DNA from: Kiloniellales bacterium
Lineage (GTDB): Bacteria > Pseudomonadota > Alphaproteobacteria > Kiloniellales > JAKSDN01
Reading direction: 5' to 3'
Length of the DNA: 8,142 bases
Assembly: GCA_022360075.1 (NCBI GenBank)
Contig: JAKSDN010001231.1
Span: forward strand, 1 to 8,142
Below the pieces are notes generated by a model. That model was not told where the DNA came from. It made no database searches and was given only the letters and a program-made list of their open reading frames with translations. The first letter of the stretch is position 1. Every line of letters starts with the position of its first letter. The position numbers and the translations under genes are program-made. Shown piece after piece: positions 1 through 5,392 of this stretch.

Positions 1-282
1 CGCTTCGAAGAGCGGTTCGGGCGCGATGACTGGGCCGAGTTGCGGCCCCTGGTCGAAGACGGGATCGCGCAGGTGCATGAGCGCGGCTTTTGCTACGTCG
101 AAGACGAGTGGCTGAAGGGCATGCGCGCCGTTGCGACGCCATTGGTGGCGACCGACCGCAGCGCTGTCATGTCCATGATGTGCGGTGCGCCCGCGTTTCG
201 CGTCGACCGCGACAAGCTCGAGAATGAACTGGGCCCCAGGCTGAGCCACCTGTGCTCGGGTCTCGCGCCCAGCTTGCGGTGA
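1..282 (+). CDS. IclR-family transcriptional regulator, C-terminal part (5' truncated by window)
   Basis: Frame 1 is open from the first base to a TGA at 280-282, giving 93 residues with no start inside the window that looks genuine. The tail resembles the IclR effector-binding domain. It has a G-F-x-Y-x-x-x-E-W stretch (about residues 31-40), then a segment reading G-M-R-A-V-A-T-P-L-V, a hydrophobic strand with a small-residue turn (MSMMCGAPAFRV), and a closing helix of the type 'L...LGP.L..L...L'. IclR proteins are dimeric DNA-binding regulators with an N-terminal winged helix (outside the window) and a C-terminal ligand domain. They commonly control neighbouring catabolic genes. Here the gene sits upstream of, and in the same direction as, the ThDP enzyme gene, so it is the best local candidate for controlling this cluster; that is inference. 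An in-frame TTG at 40 is not taken as a start because the homologous-looking sequence continues upstream of it. Confidence 0.8.
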   Translation, partial: RFEERFGRDDWAELRPLVEDGIAQVHERGFCYVEDEWLKGMRAVATPLVATDRSAVMSMMCGAPAFRVDRDKLENELGPRLSHLCSGLAPSLR

Positions 283-323
283 TAGGTTCTGCGGTGATGG
301 CTGTGCAAATGGCTGGGGCGGTG

Positions 324-340
324 ACCGGATGTCGTCCGGT
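324..340. repeat. Short perfect inverted repeat between the iclR-type gene and the ThDP enzyme gene
   Basis: ACCGGA (324-329) and TCCGGT (335-340) are perfect reverse complements around a 5-base spacer TGTCG. It could be an RNA hairpin ending the regulator transcript, though no T-run follows, or a small protein-binding dyad 5' of the gene at 431. The rest of the 283-430 gap shows no convincing -35/-10 pair by eye. Confidence 0.4.
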
Positions 341-430
341 TCATCGTGAAAAAACAAGGCGTTCGGGCGCCAGCGCCGATCCTGCGCGAGATGCGGTGCA
401 GGGGGCCTGCGCCGACCCGGGAACTCTCCG

Positions 431-2029
431 ATGACCGAGCGAACCTTGGCAGAGCACCTGATGACCGCCCTTCACCGGCGTGGCACGCGGCGCGTCTATG
501 GCGTGCCCGGGGGCGGGTCGAGTCTTGACCTCATCGCTGCCGCCGAAGACCTCGGCATGACCTTCGTGCTGACGCGCTGCGAGAACGCAGCGGTCATGAT
601 GGCTGCGACCGATGCCGATATTTCAGGCGCTCCGGGTGCGGTACTGACGACCAAGGGCCCCGGCTTGGCCCAGGCGATGAACGGTCTCGCCCACGCGGCG
701 CTTGACCGCGCGCCGGTGGCGCTCGTCACCGACGGCTTCTCCGCCGAACTCGCCGGCTACGTCACGCATCAGGTCTTCGACCAGGCGGCCATGAGCCGCC
801 CCGTGGTCAAGGGGTACAGCCGCCTTGAAGGCGACGACGCCGCCAGCGAGATCGAACGGCTCCTGGATCTGGCGATGGAGCCCCGCCGCGGTCCCGTGCA
901 CATCGAACTGACGGCGATGGCCGCAAAGCGCCGTGTTGCCGCCGCATCCGCCGCCGCACCTCCGCAGACGCCGGAACTGCCGGACCTGCAGGAAGCGCAC
1001 GATCTGCTGCTGCGGGCGAAACGGCCTGTTGCCGTCGTCGGACTGGAGGCGCGTCATGCGGACGACGCGCGCGCCGTGGCGACCTTCATCGAATCGCTCG
1101 CATGTCCGGTTCTGACCACCTACAAGGCCAAGGGCGTCATCCCGGATGGCCATCGGCAACGCGTGGGACTGTTCACGGGCGGAGCCGCCGAGGCCCCGAC
1201 GGTCGAGCGGGCCGACCTGATCGTTCTCATCGGCCTCGACCCCGTGGAGCTGATCCTGCAGCCCTGGCGCTACGACGCGCCGGTGCTGGACATTGCCGAG
1301 ACGCGGCACAGGCCGCACTACGTCGAACCGACGGCAGGCTGCTACGGGCCGCTCGCCCCCACGCTGGAAGCGCTTGCCAGCCGCAATCGCGCAAGCGATT
1401 GGGACCGGGACGAGATCTCCCGCTTGCGCGCGGACATGCGCGCGGCCATTGCTTTCCCGCAGGGCGCGCCCGTCGACCCGCAGGTGGTGGTGGAGCGCGC
1501 CGCCGCGGTCTTCGGGTCCGGGGCACGGATCGCCGTCGATGCCGGGGCGCACATGCTCAGCGCAACCGGCTTCTGGCCGGCCGAGCGGCCGAACGACCTG
1601 CAGATCTCGAACGGGCTCGCGTCGATGGCCTTTGCGCTGCCGGCTGCGATCGCCGCGGGTCTTGCCGAGCCGGAGCGGCGTGCAATCGCCTTTACCGGTG
1701 ACGGCGGTCTCAAGATGTGCCTGGGCGAACTCGCCACCGCAGTTCAGTACGAGGTTCCTGTCACGGTGATCGTCTTCAATGACGGCGCGTTGACGATGAT
1801 CGACCTGAAGCAACAGCAGCGAAAGATGAAGACCGCGGGCGTGCGCTGGCCGCGCACCGATTTCGCGGCCATCGCGCGCGGCTTCGGCTGCGCCGGCTGG
1901 CGGGTCGCCACGGCGGAAGACTATGAGGCGGCGCTCGCTGCGGCGCGGGAGACCCAGGGCCCGGCGCTGATCGACGTGGTGATCGATCCGGGCGGCTACG
2001 CCCAGCAACTCAGCGCGACGCGGGGCTAG
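431..2029 (+). CDS. Thiamine diphosphate-binding enzyme, acetolactate synthase/2-oxo acid decarboxylase superfamily
   Basis: The product is 532 residues, the usual length for this superfamily. Three domains can be followed. The N-terminal pyrimidine-binding domain (about 5-170) has the V-Y-G-V-P-G-G start and the catalytic glutamate E51 in TRCENAAVMMA, plus a GPGLAQAMNGLAHAALDRAP segment (77-95). The central domain spans about 185-315. The C-terminal diphosphate-binding domain (about 345-525) carries the GDG-X24-N metal/ThDP motif, GDG at 423-425 and N450. Such enzymes decarboxylate 2-oxo acids or join the resulting activated aldehyde to an acceptor; the exact reaction cannot be read from the motifs. 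The start at 431 fits the family N-terminus, but the upstream GGGA-type Shine-Dalgarno site (about 419-422) is weak. It follows an IclR gene and converges on the aldolase gene. It is probably not biosynthetic acetolactate synthase, because no small regulatory subunit is adjacent and the context is catabolic (inference). Family call strong, substrate unknown. Confidence 0.88.
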   Translation: MTERTLAEHLMTALHRRGTRRVYGVPGGGSSLDLIAAAEDLGMTFVLTRCENAAVMMAATDADISGAPGAVLTTKGPGLAQAMNGLAHAALDRAPVALVTDGFSAELAGYVTHQVFDQAAMSRPVVKGYSRLEGDDAASEIERLLDLAMEPRRGPVHIELTAMAAKRRVAAASAAAPPQTPELPDLQEAHDLLLRAKRPVAVVGLEARHADDARAVATFIESLACPVLTTYKAKGVIPDGHRQRVGLFTGGAAEAPTVERADLIVLIGLDPVELILQPWRYDAPVLDIAETRHRPHYVEPTAGCYGPLAPTLEALASRNRASDWDRDEISRLRADMRAAIAFPQGAPVDPQVVVERAAAVFGSGARIAVDAGAHMLSATGFWPAERPNDLQISNGLASMAFALPAAIAAGLAEPERRAIAFTGDGGLKMCLGELATAVQYEVPVTVIVFNDGALTMIDLKQQQRKMKTAGVRWPRTDFAAIARGFGCAGWRVATAEDYEAALAAARETQGPALIDVVIDPGGYAQQLSATRG

Positions 2030-2047
2030 GCGATGAACCTACCGATG

Positions 2048-2812
2048 CTAAGCGCGCAGGGCTTCGAGCCGCGAGCGGGCGCCTTGCAGAAACATCGTCT
2101 GGTCGTTGCCGGCAAGAACGAAATGCATGCCGAAGCCGATGTAGCGTTGCGCCATCTCCGCATCGGCGACTCCGCCGAACCCGGCGACCTTGCCATTGCG
2201 GCGGGCCGCTTCAGCGACACTCTCCATGGCGCCGACGACCGCCGGATCGCCGTAGGCGCTGGGCTTGCCCAGCGTGAAGGTGAGGTCCGAGGCTCCGACG
2301 AACAACACGTCGACTCCCTCGACGGCGGCGATCTCGTCGACCGCTTCCAGCGCCGCGGGGCTTTCGATCATCACGACGCAGAGGGTGACCGGATCGAGCT
2401 TTTCCGCCGCTTCGCGAAAACTCATCGGGCGGTAGCCGAGTTGCGGGACGATGCCCGGGACCGAGCGTTCGCCGAGCGGCGGAAAGCGGCATTGCCGCGC
2501 CACCGCGGCTGCGGTTTCGGGGTCGTCCACATGCGGGACGATGACACCCATGGCCCCGTTGGACAGCACCCGGTGGATCGCGGGGGGCGAAGGGTCTGCC
2601 ATGCGCACAAGCGGCGTCACGCCCGCCTCGACCCCCGCCAGGGCCATCTGGCTGATCTGGTCGAAACTCAAGGGTCCGTGCTCAAGGTCGAGAAACATCC
2701 AGTCATAGCCGCAATCGCGCAGCATCGCGGCGATGTCCGTCGTGCGTGTCAGCCGGCAACTGACTCCGAAACAGGGTCCGTCGGCGAGGCGCGCTTTGAG
2801 ATCCGCGGTCAT
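2048..2812 (-). CDS. HpcH/HpaI-type class II (metal-dependent) aldolase/citrate-lyase family protein
   Basis: The product is 254 residues, typical for HpaI/RhmA/GarL-like aldolases, which reversibly cleave 4-hydroxy-2-oxo acids to pyruvate plus an aldehyde. The key positions match the known family: D-L-E-H-G-P at 42-47 with the general base H45, R70 in 'PLVRMADP', metal-ligand E150 in 'MIES', and D176 in 'FVGASDLTFTLG'. Further landmarks are G-A-M-G-V-I-V-P-H-V-D (86-96) and R-F-P-P-L-G-E-R-S (109-117). The frame remains open far upstream inside the neighbouring gene, but the ATG at 2812 is chosen because it has a good AAGGAG site and because homologous-looking sequence begins there. It overlaps the stop of the preceding gene as ATGA, so the two are almost certainly co-transcribed and translationally coupled. 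It could feed on a product of the transported substrate; the actual substrate is not determinable. Intact, with no missing catalytic residue. Confidence 0.9.
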   Translation of the reverse strand: MTADLKARLADGPCFGVSCRLTRTTDIAAMLRDCGYDWMFLDLEHGPLSFDQISQMALAGVEAGVTPLVRMADPSPPAIHRVLSNGAMGVIVPHVDDPETAAAVARQCRFPPLGERSVPGIVPQLGYRPMSFREAAEKLDPVTLCVVMIESPAALEAVDEIAAVEGVDVLFVGASDLTFTLGKPSAYGDPAVVGAMESVAEAARRNGKVAGFGGVADAEMAQRYIGFGMHFVLAGNDQTMFLQGARSRLEALRA

Positions 2813-3627
2813 TGGGCAAGCTCCTTCAGGCGCAGGTCGGTGAGGAGCATATGACCGGTCTTGTGCGTAATCATCAGCGGAAGCCGGGCCGCCATCGCAA
2901 CGGCCTGCGGTGTCACGCCGCAGCCCCAGAAGACCGTTTCGTCCTCCGGCCCCACCACGGCCGGGGCGCCCCAGTCGACCTTCTCCGGATCGTCGATGCC
3001 GATCTCCCGGGGATCGCCGACATGCACCGGCCCGCCATGGGTGGCGGGGTAGCGGCTGGTGACCTCGATCACGCGGTCCAACTGGTGGCGGGGGATCGGG
3101 CGCATCGAAACGACCATGGGCCCTTCGAACGGACCGGCCGCCGCGCACTGGAGCCCCGAGGTGTAGACCGCAATGCGCCCGCCGGGTCTGTCGAGATGTG
3201 CGACATCGATGCCGTGGTCCAGCAGAATCTGGTCGAAGGAAAGCGAACATCCCATGGCAAAGGCAACCAGGTCATCGCGCCAGAGATCGCGAATGTCCCC
3301 GGGTTCGGCCGCAAGCGCGCCATCGCGGTAGACGCTGTATTCCGAGAGGTCCGTGCGCACATCGGAGCCGGCTGCGATCTGGCGAAACTCGGGATCGCCG
3401 GTGTCCGTCACGTCGAGCAGCGGGCAGGGCTTGGGATTGCGGTGACAAAACCGCATGAAGTCGAGCGCGTAGGCTTCCGGAACAATGGCGACATTGGCCT
3501 GCACGAAGCCGCGTGCCAATCCGTGGGTGGTCGTGCGCCATGCGCCGGCGCGCACGGCTTCGCGCACGTCCCGGGCGCTGCTTGTTTCGAGCTTGCTTCG
3601 CACGTCTTCCACGTCTTGTTCGGCCAT
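2809..3627 (-). CDS. DUF1445 / D-glutamate cyclase-like family protein (putative hydro-lyase)
   Basis: The product is 272 residues, matching the usual length (about 260-280) of the bacterial family long annotated 'putative hydro-lyase' (DUF1445). Family signatures appear in order: A-R-G-F-V-Q-A-N (38-45), N-P-K-P-C-P-L-L-D-V (64-73), R-T-D-L-x-E-Y-x-V-Y-R-D-G (91-103), D-L-W-R-D-D-L-V-A-F-A-M-G-C-S (114-128), S-M-R-P-I (174-178), R-Y-P-A-T-H-G-G-P-V-H-V-G-D-P (192-206), F-W-G-C-G-V-T-P-Q (233-241) and T-H-K-T-G-H-M (254-260). A related vertebrate mitochondrial protein is reported as D-glutamate cyclase (D-glutamate to 5-oxo-D-proline), but that protein has an extra domain, so the bacterial activity should be treated as unproven. 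No signal peptide is visible, so it is probably cytosolic. The start at 3627 has a GGAGG site 7 bases upstream. It is the first gene of a leftward operon with the aldolase and is divergent from tctC, a common neighbourhood for this family next to transporters. Confidence 0.88.
   Translation of the reverse strand: MAEQDVEDVRSKLETSSARDVREAVRAGAWRTTTHGLARGFVQANVAIVPEAYALDFMRFCHRNPKPCPLLDVTDTGDPEFRQIAAGSDVRTDLSEYSVYRDGALAAEPGDIRDLWRDDLVAFAMGCSLSFDQILLDHGIDVAHLDRPGGRIAVYTSGLQCAAAGPFEGPMVVSMRPIPRHQLDRVIEVTSRYPATHGGPVHVGDPREIGIDDPEKVDWGAPAVVGPEDETVFWGCGVTPQAVAMAARLPLMITHKTGHMLLTDLRLKELAQ
2821..2826 (-). promoter_or_regulatory. Shine-Dalgarno site fixing the aldolase start
   Basis: On the minus strand this reads AAGGAG, 8 bases before the ATG at 2812. 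It lies inside the end of the upstream DUF1445 gene. It decides the start, because the aldolase frame is otherwise open upstream to about 3250. Confidence 0.75.
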
Positions 3628-3644
3628 GCCGAATCCTCCGTTTT

Positions 3645-3685
3645 CGATACCGCCGGTGGGGCTGGTGCTCGCTCCGGCGGTATCG
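3645..3685. repeat. Perfect 12-bp inverted repeat, candidate operator or 5'-UTR hairpin
   Basis: CGATACCGCCGG (3645-3656) and CCGGCGGTATCG (3674-3685) are exact reverse complements with a 17-base spacer. Two further outer bases pair after one mismatch. It starts 17 bases upstream of the leftward DUF1445 start codon and lies about 125 bases upstream of tctC. The position suits a regulator half-site pair acting on the leftward and perhaps both promoters, or a hairpin in the leftward mRNA leader. No T-run supports a terminator. Confidence 0.6.
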
Positions 3686-3687
3686 CA

Positions 3688-3700
3688 AGAGCGTCGCTCT
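3688..3700. repeat. Short perfect dyad AGAGCG-T-CGCTCT
   Basis: Six-base arms (3688-3693 and 3695-3700) are exact reverse complements around a single T. It lies 2 bases from the end of the larger inverted repeat. It may be a second binding site for a dimeric regulator, or chance in GC-rich DNA. Confidence 0.35.
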
Positions 3701-3757
3701 CGGGTCGGGGTTTGAGCGCTGTTTCACCGCTTCGGCGGCAGATGCTTCCGTTCACGG

Positions 3758-3768
3758 GTCGATTCGAC
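3758..3768. repeat. Short perfect dyad GTCGA-T-TCGAC
   Basis: Five-base arms (3758-3762 and 3764-3768) pair exactly around one T, about 40 bases upstream of the tctC start. It is short enough to be chance. It is recorded because it is the third perfect dyad in this 182-base divergent region. Confidence 0.25.
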
Positions 3769-3809
3769 GCAACTCGTCGCGCTGCGCGCGCTAACTAAGG
3801 AGAGGAAAC

Positions 3810-4760
3810 ATGATTGACCGTATTGTCAAGAGCGCCCTTGCCCTTGTGCTCACAGCGGGCGCTGCTGTGGCGCAGGATTACCCATCGGAGCCCATTACTC
3901 TGATCGTGCCGTACTCGCCGGGCGGCAACGGCGACATCACCTCGCGCTTCGTTGCCGATCAGGCGAGCGATATCCTGGGCGTCAAATTCATCGTCGAAAA
4001 CCGCGCGGGCGGCGGCGCCTTCATCGGTATCAACAGTTGCGCCAATGCCGATCCGGACGGCTACACGATCTGCTTCATCTCCACGAGCCCGATCACCGTT
4101 CGGCCGCATGTGATCGATGCGCCCTACGACCCGATGAAGGATCTGACCTACGTCGGCCAGTTCCTCCTGTCCAAGCAGCCGATCATTGCGCGCAATGACG
4201 GCAAGTTCACCAACCTCGAGGATGTGATCGCCTACGCCAAGGAGAAGCCGGGCCAGTTGCGCTGGTCGGCTGCCGTGCCGCGGGGCGGGCCGCACCTCGC
4301 GACCGAGGCGATGTTCCGCGCCGAAGGGGCGGTGACGACCTTCCTGCCCTCCAAGGGCGGTGCCGTCGAACTGGCGAACCTGCTGTCGGGCACCATTGAC
4401 CTCGCGGTGATTTCCGACTACGGACCGGCGCTCGACAACGGCGAAATCGTCATCCTCGGAGAAACCAGCCCGGGCCGGAACCCGCAGGCGCCCGACGCGC
4501 CGACGCTGAGCGAACTGGGCTATCCGCTGGAGCTCGCAAGCTTCTTCGGTATCGCGGCGCCGGCCGGTCTGCCTGAAGAGGTGATCGCCGTCTGGGACGA
4601 CACGCTGAAGCAGATCACGGAGAGCGAGGAGTTCACGACCCTCATGGAGCGGATCAAGACCAAGGGCGCATATCTGAGCTCGGCCGATTTCACGGCCCAG
4701 GTCCGTGCCGACTATGAGGCCATGGGCAAGGCGACCCAGAAGTTCGGCCTCGCCAAGTGA
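3810..4760 (+). CDS. tctC: Tripartite tricarboxylate transporter substrate-binding protein (TctC/Bug family)
   Basis: The product is 316 residues, typical of Bug/TctC periplasmic binding proteins, which capture a carboxylate solute and deliver it to the TctAB membrane complex. Residues 1-21 form a signal peptide: charged start with R4 and K7, hydrophobic core, and A-V-A before the likely cleavage at A21/Q22. Family motifs follow: Y-P-S-E-P-I-T-L-I-V-P-Y-S-P-G-G-N-G-D (24-42, ligand loop), V-E-N-R-A-G-G-G (62-69), A-D-P-D-G-Y-T-I (80-87), G-G-P-H-L-A-T-E (159-166), K-G-G-A-V-E-L-A-N-L-L-S-G-T-I-D-L (182-198), and a C-terminal P-A-G-L-P-E-E-V (251-258). The only cysteines of the mature protein, C77 and C88, flank the PDGYT loop and could form a disulfide. 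The ATG has a good AAGGAG site at 3797-3802. Characterised Bug proteins bind compounds such as aspartate, glutamate or nicotinate; this ligand cannot be read from sequence. First gene of the rightward operon. Confidence 0.93.
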   Translation: MIDRIVKSALALVLTAGAAVAQDYPSEPITLIVPYSPGGNGDITSRFVADQASDILGVKFIVENRAGGGAFIGINSCANADPDGYTICFISTSPITVRPHVIDAPYDPMKDLTYVGQFLLSKQPIIARNDGKFTNLEDVIAYAKEKPGQLRWSAAVPRGGPHLATEAMFRAEGAVTTFLPSKGGAVELANLLSGTIDLAVISDYGPALDNGEIVILGETSPGRNPQAPDAPTLSELGYPLELASFFGIAAPAGLPEEVIAVWDDTLKQITESEEFTTLMERIKTKGAYLSSADFTAQVRADYEAMGKATQKFGLAK

Positions 4761-4773
4761 CTGCCTTCCAGGT

Positions 4774-4804
4774 TCCGGCGGCCGGCTTCAGGCCGGCCGC
4801 CGGA
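4774..4804 (+). other. Strong GC-rich stem-loop between tctC and tctB
   Basis: A perfect 13-bp stem (4774-4786 with 4792-4804; arms TCCGGCGGCCGGC and GCCGGCCGCCGGA) closes a 5-base loop TTCAG. It starts 13 bases after the tctC stop and ends 10 bases before the tctB Shine-Dalgarno site. No T-run follows, so it is not a canonical intrinsic terminator. The likely role, inferred from other binding-protein operons, is to protect the 3' end of the tctC message or partly attenuate, so that more binding protein than membrane protein is made. Confidence 0.7.
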
Positions 4805-4814
4805 TAGACGATCG

Positions 4815-4819
4815 AAGGA
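4815..4819 (+). promoter_or_regulatory. Shine-Dalgarno site favouring the first of three tctB ATGs
   Basis: AAGGA ends 8 bases before the ATG at 4828. The two later in-frame ATGs (4843, 4858) lie 23 and 38 bases away, too far for this site, so 4828 is the preferred start. Confidence 0.6.
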
Positions 4820-4825
4820 ACAGAC

Positions 4826-4870
4826 CCATGTCGGGCCAAACCATGTCGGGCCAAACCATGCCAGGTCACC
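4826..4870 (+). repeat. 15-bp tandem repeat spanning the tctB start codon
   Basis: CCATGTCGGGCCAAA occurs twice back to back (4826-4840 and 4841-4855), followed by a diverged third copy (4856-4870, 10 of 15 bases the same). Each copy carries an in-frame ATG, so the protein starts MSGQT-MSGQT-MPGH. The two identical copies suggest a recent slippage or duplication event, which keeps the reading frame. Confidence 0.8.
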
Positions 4871-5367
4871 TGCGTCTCGAGCTGTCGCTGATTGCCGTGC
4901 TTCTGCCGATCGTCGCGGTCTTCGCCTTCTGGTATGTGCCGCTTTCGGTCGATGCACCGCAGGGGTTCGGCGCCGAGAGCGAGATTTCGCCCCGCTTCGC
5001 GCCCTATCTGCTCGCCGCCCTCATGACCGCGGCGATGGTCGGGCGATTGCTTCAGCTCTTGTGGCACGGGATGCGTGGGCGCCTTGCTTCGCTGCCCGAC
5101 GACATGACCTACGTGGGCACGCCGCAGGAAACCCGCCGCGGCGCCTTTCTCAACGCGCTGGCCGTGGCCTATGGATTCGTCCTGATTCCGCTCCTCGGGT
5201 TCTACGTCGCGAGCTTCGGCCTGACGATGTTTCTCGTCCATCGGCTTGGCGAACGCCGTCTGCTGGTGGCCGGCGTGATCGCGCTTGCCTGCGTCCTCTT
5301 CACCTATCTGCTGTTCGAGCAGCTTCTGAACGTCCGGCTCCCGCGTGGAGAACTCGGCGCTCTGTAG
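4828..5367 (+). CDS. tctB: Tripartite tricarboxylate transporter small membrane subunit TctB
   Basis: The product is 179 residues, as expected for TctB, the poorly conserved small integral membrane subunit that pairs with TctA. Hydrophobic segments are at about 18-37, 56-78, 107-138 (possibly two closely spaced helices) and 143-165. A polar loop at about 80-106 separates the two halves. The C-terminus F-E-Q-L-L-N-V-R-L-P-R-G is the usual TctB ending ('F...L.V.LP.G'). The frame is open upstream into tctC, but the start at 4828 is chosen for its Shine-Dalgarno spacing. ATGs at 4843 and 4858 remain possible because the first 10 residues are a duplicated, non-conserved MSGQT unit. The gene lies 67 bases after tctC, with the stem-loop in between, and 25 bases before tctA. 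Confidence 0.85.
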   Translation: MSGQTMSGQTMPGHLRLELSLIAVLLPIVAVFAFWYVPLSVDAPQGFGAESEISPRFAPYLLAALMTAAMVGRLLQLLWHGMRGRLASLPDDMTYVGTPQETRRGAFLNALAVAYGFVLIPLLGFYVASFGLTMFLVHRLGERRLLVAGVIALACVLFTYLLFEQLLNVRLPRGELGAL

Positions 5368-5392
5368 TGCCAATTCGAAGGCCAAGGTTCCT

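Larger units (their letters stand above)
3628..3809. promoter_or_regulatory. Divergent control region between the DUF1445 gene and tctC
   Basis: These 182 bases separate two genes read away from each other, so both promoters should lie here. The region holds Shine-Dalgarno sites for both genes: CCTCC at 3635-3639 for the minus-strand gene, and AAGGAG at 3797-3802, 7 bases before the tctC ATG. It also holds several dyads (listed separately). A minimal CCGC-TTCG-GCGG hairpin lies at 3727-3738. No convincing sigma70 -35/-10 pair could be fixed by eye, so promoter positions are left open. Confidence 0.6.

Noticed and set aside
623..2008. 461-codon open frame on the minus strand opposite the ThDP enzyme gene
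   Set aside because: Arg/Gly/His-rich translation without any family motif, exactly antisense to a motif-complete enzyme gene; long antisense frames are expected in GC-rich DNA.
2033..2854. 273-codon plus-strand frame opposite the aldolase
   Set aside because: Antisense shadow. The minus-strand product carries all HpaI catalytic residues, and the plus-strand translation shows no recognisable domain.
2813..3250. Upstream extension of the aldolase frame to give 400 residues
   Set aside because: The extra N-terminus lies wholly inside the DUF1445 gene in another frame, looks like low-complexity shadow sequence, and the internal ATG at 2812 has a good AAGGAG site.
2812..3798. 328-codon plus-strand frame opposite the DUF1445 gene
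   Set aside because: Antisense shadow of a clearly conserved protein that also runs through the intergenic dyads; composition is unlike the real genes.
4774..4804. Stem-loop as an intrinsic transcription terminator ending tctC
   Set aside because: No T-run follows, and tctB/tctA are expected to be co-transcribed with tctC; a processing or attenuation role is more likely.
4705..4827. Start of tctB inside the end of tctC
   Set aside because: It would translate through the strong stem-loop and add a non-conserved segment; the ATG at 4828 has its own Shine-Dalgarno site.
5345..5392. GTG start for tctA overlapping tctB
   Set aside because: The added 16 residues are polar and atypical for TctA, whereas the ATG at 5393 gives the standard N-terminus.
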